Shown here piece after piece: positions 40,201 through 52,200 of a stretch of DNA of 64,000 nucleotides; position 1 is the stretch's first letter; each line of letters opens with the position of its first letter. The notes under the pieces are model-generated. The model saw nothing but the letters and a program-made list of their open reading frames with translations. It searched no databases and was not told the origin of the DNA. Made by a program: the position numbers and the translations under genes. Source of the stretch: Trichoplusia ni (Eukaryota > Arthropoda > Insecta > Lepidoptera > Noctuidae); assembly GCF_003590095.1 (NCBI RefSeq), contig NC_039480.1, positions 5,929,328 to 5,993,327 of the forward strand, written 5' to 3'.

Positions 40201-43200
40201 TCGGAAAAGCTGAGATTTTTAATACAATTTATAAATTTTAATATATTTTCTTCGGAATAGTCACGTTTATTTTTATACCAGTGTGTGATGTAGTAACTTT
40301 TCTTTACTGGGCAAGTCAATAATTGTGCTGTATGGTCAGAGAGTGAAAGTTCCACTACTTTTGTTTTTGAGCCTCTAATATTATGTGCTATATTATCAAT
40401 ACAAGTCATGCTATTTAGTCTTGTAGGTTGATTTATTGTCAATGTTAGATTAAAGCTTGATAGTAATTGTTCAAATTGTCTGGATATGTTGTTTTTCTCA
40501 AGTCTGTTTATATTAAAGTCACCACATAATATAACTTTTTTATTTCTGTACGATATTTTACTTAATAATTCTGTTAGCCTAGAAAAAAAATAGATCCATT
40601 ATGTCTCGTTTATTTTTAGGTGGTCTATAAATGCATAATATTATAATTTTGTGGTCAGTCAATTCAATACCACTACATTCGAAAACATTAGTTATACTTA
40701 AGTCTCTAGCTTCTGTAATAATTTTAAATTTGTGGTTTGTTCTTATCATTATACATGATCCCCCATTCCGGGTTTTACGTGAAAAGAAATCTCCTAGAAT
40801 AAAATTGTGTAGTTTAAGTATTTTGGTATCTTCCGGGGTCATATTGTGCTCGGTAATGCATAAAATGTCAATAGGATTTTCAATATTGTTTTTACTTAAT
40901 GAGTATAAGTGTACGTTTAGCTCATCTAATTTAGTAATGAGGCCATTAATATTTTGATGCAGAATGTTTATATTTTTATACTCGAAAAAAATCTTTATTA
41001 GTAGGAGAACTCTCATTTTGATGATTTGTATTTTCAATATTTTCTGTTTGTGTACATTTGTCAATATACATTGGAGCAGTATCAACGCTGAGCCTTTCCA
41101 TCGAATACTTATTAAAATTTTGTTTATAAGTAATCCGTAATATTTCCCTTAGTGTCAACTGAGATATATGTAATGCCAAAGAACTATAATCTGGAATAAA
41201 CATTGAATAATTCATGCTAATGTATGTTGCGTGAATGTACTGAGAACACATAAGTTTAAATTCACAATTTAACTTTTTTACATTCAAATGAATATTATAC
41301 AAAACTTCAGAAACGATTACATTAGTATTTTGTGTATTGTTTAAGAAATTTATCAAATTAATTTGAGTTTCTACTGGGTTTCTATCGTTAACTCCCCCTA
41401 GTACAATTACAAAGTCATTCTTGTCCAATAAACTTATTTCTGATTTTTCGGTGTTTAAGACTTGTTTCAATGTTGCCCCTCGCTTCCAAAAACATGTAAC
41501 TAAAAATTTTTTTCCTAATAGTTTTTGAAGGATTCTTTGGACAAAGCGTCCCTGCTGATCAGCAATAATAATGACCTTATTTTTAACATTGTTGCGTACC
41601 GCGTTTGTAGATTGATTTCCGTTGATGGGCATTGATGATTTATTTTCTACAGTATTCTGTTTTTTGACATAGGACTTTCCTTGGGCGTTTTTCTGTTGAT
41701 TTTGCAGTAATACACTATCCTCCAAGACGTTCTTGGTCAAATTGTGATTCATTTCCGATGTTATAATATCAGTATATTCTATGTTAATTGCAATAGGTTT
41801 CGTGTTGTTTACCTGTCCATTGTAATTTCTTTCTTGAATCGTCAATGCGTCTGATTGCCTTTTTCCTATAACAGGCGTTTCAATTATTTCTTGTGATATG
41901 TGTAATTGCTTTTTATTTGTTGCAGGCGTTCTATTTTTGTTTGTGGTAGATTTATGCTTGTTTTCTGTGCGTGGAGTCAAATTTCTTTTATTTGGAGAAT
42001 GTATGTCTTTATAGGCATTTATTATGTTTATGTATTTTTGCAAGTCTGTTTTTAACTTAAAATTTTCGGAGTTTAAATTTTCGATTTCTTTGTGGGCGCT
42101 CAGTAAATCATTTGATAATAGTTCAACTTTTTCTTGAAGATCAATAACTGTTTGACTCGAGTTTATTGATGTATTTGGCAGACTCATCATAGTCGTGTCG
42201 AAAAGAAGTGATTTATCTTGACTGATGTCATTGACAGAGCTCGATTTGAATAATTTTTGGTTTCGGTAGGTAATGTTGTCGTCCATAGTTATTATTGGTC
42301 CCAAATAAAGATTCAAAAAGGAATCCTGGTCGCTGGAATCGAACTCGGGGCTTGCCACGTACAGTGTTTCAGAGTAAGAGCGGTTACCACTGGACTTCTT
42401 GAGTAATGCTTTTATTGTCGAATATATGGTTCTTACTGTATATTTCGTTGTTTTAAAAGTTGACTGGTGGTTATTATGACTCATGTGTTAGGAATTTTTT
42501 GCACTGTTTCTTTGTTCACTTTGTTATACCACAATCATAATTTGTTTTTAATGTATTTTAAGATGGTTTGTTACCTTTTTGTGATTGTTGATAATTAATT
42601 GACATGTACCAGTTGGTTTTTGCCTAAAAACACTTCGTTCACTTCTGTTATTGTAGTTTGTTCGCATAATTATTGATGTAAAATATTGGGTTTTTGTTTA
42701 TAATTACGGGTTTATTGCCACTTATTGTTTGCACTTTAAGATATAGATGGTGATTCGTAGTTTTACAACCCCATATTTTAATTATGTAACACTTATTTAT
42801 AACTATTCATTCTTTATTGTAGATATTCACTTTTGTTGTATTTGTTTATTATTATTATTATTTGTCACTGTTATTAAGTTATATGTCTTCACTTTGTTTT
42901 TTTTTTGCACTTAAACACTTAGTTTACTTCAAAAAGATTGATATAACTATTTTTAAATATTTTTTGTACGGAGCTTCGCAAGAATCGAACTCATGACTCG
43001 GCGCGTCTCGACTAATCCCTCAGTAAGGAATTTAATCCTTGTGTCGCAGGGTGTTTGACAAATATACAAGTTACAGGGACACAGGAGCATCAGACTCAAG
43101 ACTAAGTATTCGTGGATCACACAAATGCTTGTCCTATAGTATAGATAATTAACCATAATCATTTTTCTGTACATAACCCAAAAAATTGTTGTAACTGTTT

Positions 43201-46200
43201 TTAGGGTTATACAGAACAAATAATAATATAATATATAATAAATGCGGACAACATCACATACATTGTTCTGAACCCAAAGTAAGTTGCGGAAGCACTTGTG
43301 TTATGGAATTCAGATACAACGAAGGTACCACAAACACTCAGACCCGAGACGATGTAGAAATGTGAATTTTTACATTGACCCGACCGGGGATCGAACACGG
43401 GACCTCAGAGTTAGCGACACCTTGAAACCGGTGCTCACGCTACTCGACCACGGAGGTCTTAAAATGACCATATTTATCACACGAACATATACAAGGGAAT
43501 CGAACCCACGACCTTTAATTCCAATCAGGATCACTAACCACTAGGCCGACACACCAACATTTCTTTACCCTTGTGAAACCATAAAAAGCCTATTTCTTCA
43601 ACTTACTTGGAAGACCAGCTCTCCGCCTCCAACGTTGAACTGCGACTGGAACAGCAGCGTCAACTTCTCATCCATCACACTTTCTGTGCCTTTCTTCTCG
43701 GCGCGTTTGATCTTACGAAGTTGCATGTTCCTGTGTACAAATAATACATTCATAGTAAATTTCTTGATGAGGAAAAACATATAACTGACTTCGAATTGAA
43801 ACTACTGAGCCGAACTTGACGAATTTATGGGAAATGAAAAGAGAATCAACAAAATTGGTGAGGTAACAAAAATACAAAAGAATAAGGACGATTTGAGACC
43901 TTCCAAATTTTTGTATTTGGTTTAAAGGAAGCTAAGGTTTACACCCGCGTATTTGCTAGTTTCGATACGCCGCGTCAGGTCCTAATTAAGGACTCCGGTT
44001 GAGTCCGACACTAGTCGGGCGATCCCGATACATACGCGTGAGTAAACCGTTGATTTTTTTCAGTGTAATTGATACCTTAATTAAAGGCAACTTGGTTTGA
44101 TTACCGCGTTCAGTTTTAACGAGACGACCAAAATGTTTGATGTCAAAGTTTACGTGGATTAAACTTGAAAACTTTTAGGATGACTTGAATCAAAATTTAC
44201 AGGTCTTCAAATTCTTGTGTAAACCTATTATTATGCGAGTAAATAAATAACAAATTAGTTGGATCAAACCACACTGACCCATAAAGCTTCTATGAGTTTG
44301 AGTCACACCTTAACCATCTACATACACCAGTCAAACCCTCCATCAAACGGTTTACCGTCAAACCACCAAACTGACCTGAAGCTGACGCTGAGCTGTCGAC
44401 TCGTCGGCTGGTACTCCATGGTGCCGGTGTTGTTGAGGATGTCGCCACACTCCACCGGCTGCTTGCCCTTGCCGGCCTGGGTCTCGCTCTTCAGGAGTAG
44501 CTGGGCTTGCTGCTCAGATATTATCACGACCTTGAAAGATAATCACAAGTTAGATATCAAATCTATCATGTTTCTTTTTTACCCTAACTGAGTTTAATCT
44601 TTCTTTTTTTTAATACTACTCCCGCAGTAAGGAGTTGAAACCTTGTGTCGTGGGTTTCACAAACATACAAATCACATGCACAAGGTCGAGGTCTAGAACC
44701 GGCTGGGTGGGCGCTCATATTTCCTTTTTTTAAAAAAATGTCTTCTGCCCTAAGGAACTTAATCCTTGTATCGGTTGTTTCAAACATACGAATCACATGT
44801 ACAAAGACACCCAGACTCAGGACAAGCATTCGTGGATCACACACGCCGAATGGTCGAACTTTGTGATGGACTCCCTTCTCCGCACGTCGGCCCAAAGAGG
44901 GTAGGGTGGCTTCGGGAGGCTGTCAGTTCTTTAGTTCAAGAGTTATTTAGAAAGGATAGAGAAGATACTCACGCTGACTCTTGGCGGCGTCATATACACG
45001 TTCAGCTGACCCCCGACCAGCAAACGGACCGTAGCCGTGAAGCTGGAACAACAGTTCTCATTAACAAGAGGAATTGTATAAAAGGCGGATAAGCTTGACG
45101 CGGTTGGTCCATAGATGGCGTGACCATCTTTGTCATAACGAGTGCCTCCGTGTTTCGGAAGGTATGTTAACTTGTGGGTCCCGGCTGTTATTCATACATC
45201 TTTGATAGTCGTTACAGGTAGTCAGAAGTTGGAAAGTCTGGCAACTAGTTTAACGAAGGGGTATCGTGTCCAACTGGGTTGAGGAGGTGAGATAGGCAGT
45301 CGCTCCTTGTAATACTCGTACTTAGCTGAAACCGGTTAGACTGGAAGCCGACCTCAACATAGTTGGGAAAGGCTAGGACAAACTTGATGAAATTTATTCG
45401 GATTAGATGACTAATTCCTTGTAAAATGTTGACCGGGTATAAAAAATAAAAATGTTTCTAGTTCGGCGGATAGATAATTAAGAAAATATTGCATTATATT
45501 CTACTTTAATTAAAATATTGAAAATTGCACCTGTAATGACTGTCAAAGATGTATGAATAACAGTCGGGACCCACAATTTAACGTGCCTTCCGAAACACGG
45601 AGGAACTTGCTCCCTTAACCTATATTAAATGATGTAACCACGTTTATATGATCATGCCGCGTCAGCTCATGATTAAGGACTCCGGTTGGGTCCGAAACTA
45701 GTCCTAACCTAAATGCTTATTATTATTAAACTCACCGTGTGTTGGTCTTCATAACCTGCGGCGGTTGTTTCTCAATGACAAAGGTTGAAGTGACCAGGGT
45801 TGAGAGTAACCCGGTTACCTGGTGACAGAAAAATAGGAAAATATAGATTCCGTACAATAATAATTAATAGATTTTGAAAAATCTGAAAATCCACGTTTAA
45901 ATGTTGAATTCAAGTTTTATCAAAATCCACCCGATTTTTTAGTTGTAAATTGCATTGTGATTGGGTTTGAAGCTACCCTAAAAATTCCAGTCTGCCAGCT
46001 TATCGGGAAGTGCTTCAAAATGTCCCTCTACATACCTGGTGGTAAGCGACCTCGACCGAGGTCTGGAACCGGATGGGTGACCCACCTACTTGCTCATGTT
46101 GTCCAGTATCTCAGCTAGATACAATTGTCTCACTACATAGTTGATGGTAAGCAACCCAAACCGGGGTCTGGAACCGGATGGGTGGCCGCGACTGACCAGC

Positions 46201-49200
46201 TTGCTCATCTCACAAAAATGCGACTGTACCTCTACATACTTGATGGTAAGCAACCCTAGCCGAGGTCTAGAACCGGATGGGTGACCCAGCTATTTGCTCA
46301 TCTCACCAAAATGCGACTGCCTCATAACACACTTGATGGTAAGCAACCCCGCCCGAGGTCTGGAACCGGCTGGGTGACCTACCTGCTTGCTCATCTCGTC
46401 GAGCATCTCGGCCAGGTGCGGCTGCCGCAGCTCGACGATCGTCTTGGTGTTGATGCGCGCCACGTTGTTGACCTGCTGGCGCGTCGTCCAGATCAGGTCC
46501 GCGAGGAGTTCGCACCACTCCTGGATGGTGTTCAGGTTCGACTGCATCGGTACGCCGTTGCCGCTCAGCTGTTGCTCGCGTTTCCATCTTAAGAGGAGAT
46601 TGGGGTTTAGGTTAGAATTTGTTGGTGATGTAATTTTGTTTAAGTTAATTAAGAACTAGTCAGAAAACCGGTTAAGCACCAGTCGGACAAGCGACAATGA
46701 AGGTTCTATACAAATAGAAAAAAAAAACAAAATATGACCTATGAAATTAATGACCGCACCAAACATTGCTTAAATACGATATTTAATTGTAGTTTCATCA
46801 TCTGTGATAATATGAACTGTCTAGCTATAACAACTAATGAGATAAAGGTTGGTGACAACCTTATAAATAGGGTTCTGTTCTTATTTTATGGGTACGGGGA
46901 ACGATAAAAAAATTGTGAAAAATAAGACTTGATTTATTCAATGTTCAATACCAAATTACAACACTATTGGCCGATTTTTCAATCGCCAGATAACTTTTAT
47001 CTGACGAATAAGTTTGACGTTTTGACAGCTTTTGTATAGGAAATATGTCAAACGGCCATATTTACTCCTCAGGTAGAAGCTATCTGGCGATTGAAAAATC
47101 TGCCCTAAATAGGTTTTCTGACAAACTTAAATTGCCAAAGATAAACTGCTTTAAAGTTTATGACGTAACAATATATTTATATCTATATTCAATCGTGACG
47201 TCATGCGTAAGTTTCATTCACTGTAATTTAGTCAATTTATGTTTGCGGAACAAATTAAAAATACGTATCCATTATTAAACATTAAACTACAATATGGACA
47301 CTGAAAAAACAAATTTGGTCATCCTCATTATGGGTACTAACTTGATAAGCTCCTCATCCAAGACCTGGCTCTGCAGCTGCCTCAGGTTGGCGATGTTCTC
47401 CTTCATGTGGTCCACCAGCTCCATCTGCGATTGGCTGATCTGGGCCACCTGGGACAATAGGAGAACATTAAGTGGTGATGGCTTCAAGGTTCTACGTCTG
47501 GATTTGAAAGCATTAGGTACAAGTTCGATCCGAACACAGGCGAAATACCAATATGACTTTTGAAAAACTTTATGTATTTTCTTCGTTACTCTTAGTCTAA
47601 CGGTGAAATATTTTTTCTTTAGATGAGATGTTTTGAAAGAAGCCTGTGATCGAAGACGGACTGAGGTGGTGATGACGATGAAGACTGAACTAACGATGGA
47701 GAAGATGATGTTTATGATGTTGATGATGAAGTATTATAGTATTTACGCTGTACGCCTACAGATCGTAATTCCACTATTACCTAAGAGTTCTATATTTGTG
47801 TCTCATTTACTCTCAGCGTTGCCAGACGTCCCGATTTTGGCGGGACGTCCCGATTTTTAAATAAAATTTCAATGTCCCGCGGATTCACTCCAAATACGAA
47901 TCTAAAAACATGCTAATTTTTTTCTAAGTTACACTTGTTTGCTTATGCTTTTCGCGCGCGGAACATCAAACATCAACTTGTCCCGCTTCTGACGGGAGAA
48001 TCCCGCTATTTTCACTCAAAAAGTACCAAAGTCACGAGTTGTCAAAAAAAAATTTGTAGACTATAAAAAACTGTTCCCTTGTAGACTATAAGTCAGAGCA
48101 TAACGGATAACTCACCAGGGCGTTGAGTTTCCTCTCGGTCTCTTCAATCTGAACGCGCAGACACGCGACTAGATCGCGACGGTCGTTGCTCATCGACTGC
48201 TGTAGGTAGTTCATGTGGCCTAAAACAATGATACAACATTAATAATGAAGAAATTCTTCTTTAACACCCCATACAAGTTATAAAATGCTGCAAATTTGAA
48301 CGTCTGTTTGTGGCAATCAACAGGCCAGTCAATAAACAGACATACATACTACTAAGTCGTATCCTCTGTCCCTATATCCCCTTTGAATGCTTAAATCTTT
48401 AAAACTGCTCAACAGATTCTGATGCGGTTTTTTTTAATAGAGTGTTTCAAGAGGAAGGTTCTAAAGTATAAACTTTGCATGATGTAGTAGAGAAACAGTC
48501 AATTTTACAGGTTTCTAATGTGTTGAATATTTTTTTACGCCTTCATTGCAATGATTGGTTTAACCCTCCGAGGTACATCAAAATAATCTATACTAATATA
48601 TAAAGCTGAAGAGTTTGTTTGTTTGTTTGAACGCGCTAATCTCAGAAACTGCTGGTCCAAATTGAAAAATTCATTTGTGTTGAATAAACCATTCATCGAG
48701 GAAGGCTTTAGGCTATAAACCATCACGCTGCGACTAATAGGAGCGAAGATACAATGGAAAATGTGAAAAAAAACAGGGCAGGTATAAATCATAACTTATA
48801 TCTTCTAACCACGGGGACGAAGTCGCGGGCAACAGCTAGTGTTCTGCAAAATTGTACACCATAAAAAGATTTATAAAACGTCTTCGAGAGCGTGTCTGTC
48901 TTTTAAGGTTAACCCACTTTAACCACCACTAGTTGGTTATAAATTTAGTTTGAGCTCAGCCTTATAAATGTGACTACAGCAAAAAAACACTTTTAAATCA
49001 GCTTAATAAATATGTGACCCTTCTTTCATTTAAAATCATTTAAGAGAGCTCACCTTTTATTTTTAAGCCGTAATTTTTAATTAGCTTAACATTTAAAGTC
49101 ATAACTACCCCTTATTAATTGGTTAAATATGTCACCTTTATAATAAAGAACTACATTTTCATTAGTCTAACAAAGTCATGACCCTTTTCTCACAGTCGGT

Positions 49201-52200
49201 TAACACAGCTCAAACCACGAAATTTTAATCACTTGGACAAAAACAACGCTTCTTTCTCTTGTCGGTTAAGATTCTCAATATGTTTAACAAACTCATAACC
49301 CTCCTTTCACAGTCAGTCAACACCTACCTTTATTCTTCAAGCACTCATGGTATTGCAGCGAGAAGGACTCGATGTTAGCTTGCAAGCTTCGGATCTCTTC
49401 ACCAACCATGTTGACCTTCTGGCGAACTGTCTGCAGACCGGTGATCAGCTGTTGAGGTGATGAGTTATTAATATAGGTAAAATATAAAGAGGTTTAAAAA
49501 TCTAAATACCCACGTTTTTAATGTAAAATTTCCATCCAATTTTTTCAGTTTTTATAGTTGTGAATTGCATTGTCATCGGGTTTGAAGCTACCTTGAAAAT
49601 TTCAGCCTGTTAACTGATAGGGAAGTGCCTCAAAATTGACTTAGAAAAATCCAACCGGAATGACAAACAAACATACAAACAAGGAAGTGAGTATATAAAA
49701 ACGTGGGAAAATATAACGTGGCGCTATGGCGTGACGTTAATGATGTCACCATTGTAGCGTCACGTTGTATCTATACTTCTAACTAATATATAAAGCCGAA
49801 GAGTTTGTTTGTTTGAACGCGCTAATCTCAGGAACTACTGGTTCAAATTGAAAAAATATTTTTGTGTTGAATAGACCATTTATCGAGGAAGGTTTTAGGC
49901 TATAAACCATCACGCTGCGACTAACAGGAGCGAAAATACAATTGAAAATGGGTAAAAAAACAGGGAAAATTATTCATCTTCGAGGGCTTCCGTTCAAAAA
50001 TTCCTAACTTTATATCTTCTAACCACGCGGACGAAGTCGCGGGCAACAGCTAGTTCATCAATAAACTCACCTCGCTATATTTCCTCTCGGTCTGCGGCTG
50101 GGCTACGTAGGGTGCTCCGATCGCATTCTGAATCACATCCATCTCCATGGCGAGCGAGCGACGCATATACGCATATAGTTCATGCGGAGCATGGCTGCGA
50201 ACAAAATATATGTATGATTTAGACACTACAGTTAGAAAAGTTGATTGTCTGTAAGGCTTTAGATAGACGGACCGCATTTCAACTGCAAATTGCCGTTCAT
50301 GAGCATTTACAATGCATTTGACACGATTGCAATAGAAGTACAAGATAAAGTCCAGTCAACCCAAAGCGGGGAGGCTTTTGATGATTTTATATCCGGAAGA
50401 AAAGATTCAAGATTAAGGTATACTTGATTTTTTTACTTTTTTCTCAGCTCTTTCACAGGTAACTCTTATTTTTCCTACTCGAGTTTCAAACCTGGCGCCA
50501 TCCTTCATTGACCTTCAGGCATTTAGCTGTGAGTCAAACGATCCCACAACTGAGCAAATAACTCCTTTTTCCCTCATTTCTTTCTTTATCTGAAGATATT
50601 TGGCTGTGTCCCACATATCTAACTACGACTATTCGACCCGGAGTCCAAACCCCGCACTCCTGTATCAGATAGTGTTAGACTTTTAGTGACTAAACCTGAA
50701 CCGCCGTGCAACATCATCCGCGTTTTTGTGTCGGTGTATGGTAATGCGTTGCAATCCTTCATACACCGACCGCGAACTCCTTAACCCTACTCGAGTTTCA
50801 AACCTGGCAAATCCTCCCAACCAGTAATTCCCTTTTTCTCCCAAACCTTTCTTTCTCTTATCCTATTTGGCCACATATCTGACTTTAAATATTACCACAC
50901 CCCTATATCCCCTACCTGTATTGCATGTGGAAGTTCTTCGCTGCGTCCAGGAGTTTCATCTTCGTAACGAACATGTCCGGGGACAGCATGAGGTCCGCGT
51001 GGGCCTGGATCTCCTGGACGAGCTCGTCCACGAAGAATCGCTGCTGGTCTTCCGGTTCCGCAGTCCTGGGGAGAAGTGTCTGGTAAATGGGGGAGGTTTT
51101 TTGGCTATTTCTATGATGGGTGTTTATATTCATTTATTTATTTGGTAGGTATACCAACAGCATAACATACATAATACAAATAAAATTTTTCTTGATATCT
51201 CGAATTTAAAACTATAATAATAATTTTCTTTGACAGTTTTAGTTTTGCGTCGCACTTTACTGCTAATTAGGTAGTCAAAAGCCTAGGTGCGTCCAAAGCG
51301 ACTTGCGTGTTTACCCAGAAGTAGAGGGTTTGAATCTTGTCTGAGGTTGTTTTTTTTTTAATTTCCGCAAACTTATAGTTATATTCCAGTCAGGTAATGA
51401 CGGTATGAGCCAATGATCCTTTTTTAACATTTTTTTCGACGAATTACTAGAATTCGCTACACCTGCCTGCTTTTCATTAACTCCTAATTCACCCGAAAGC
51501 ATAGTAAACATGCTTATTATCTAAATCAGGGCAAAGGCATGGGTCTGCATACATTAGAAATACTTTGTAAAACTTACCAGATCCTGCTCTCAATCCATGG
51601 TGCGATGCAATGACGCACTTCGATGGGAAAATGATCTCCATAGATAGTGCGTACCTGTAGAAAATAAAAAATGATTAAATATATTTCAATAAGGCAATAG
51701 TTTTTATCTAGAATTACTCCCGCAATAAAGAATTTAATCATTGTCGCGGGGGTTTTCACAAACATTCAAGTCACATGCACAAAGACACCCAGACTCAGGA
51801 CGAGCATTCGTGGGTCACACAAACGCTTGTCCTATGCGGGGATCGAACTGTGTGGTCTTGTCTTGGCGTGGTTACCTCAACCATCAAAAAATAAAAGTAT
51901 ATCTATGACTCGCATGTCTCAAATGACTAGCGATGATAGTTCATAAGATACAGCCTACAGACGGACGGACAGATAGACGGACAGCAGAGCCTAAGCAATA
52001 GAGTTCCGTTTTCTTTTTCAAATGAATTCGAAAATCTAAAAATAGTAAAAAAAAAATTCTTATACTATAATTATTTAATTATTCACCTCAGTTATTAGCT
52101 ATTATTACATTACTACAATAAATTAAACTAAACTAATATTTACATTTTGAAAACTATATCAATATAAAAAGAAAAATATACATTATTTACAAAGCGTCAA

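Larger units (their letters stand above)
37670..42950 (-). mobile_element. CR1-type non-LTR retrotransposon (LINE), nearly complete
   Basis: Two-ORF LINE in STAT intron 12, same strand as STAT. ORF1 40976-42484, ORF2 about 38137-41085 (overlapping by about 110 nt). The 3' end has an AATAAA-rich sequence and then short CTTGAAT tandem repeats at 37670-37696, a CR1/L2-group hallmark. The 5' limit is uncertain (somewhere between 42490 and 42950). ORF2 is broken twice, so this copy is probably inactive unless the breaks are assembly errors. Confidence 0.85.

Noticed and set aside
44259..44591. 110-codon ORF on the + strand
   Set aside because: Antisense of STAT exon 11; the - strand reading matches the STAT DNA-binding domain.
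46281..46659. Overlapping ORFs on both strands at 46281-46659
   Set aside because: They are shadows of STAT exon 8, which is GC-rich and therefore open in several frames.
47633..47860. 75-codon Met-rich ORF
   Set aside because: Product of a GATGATGATG-rich repeat in STAT intron 6.
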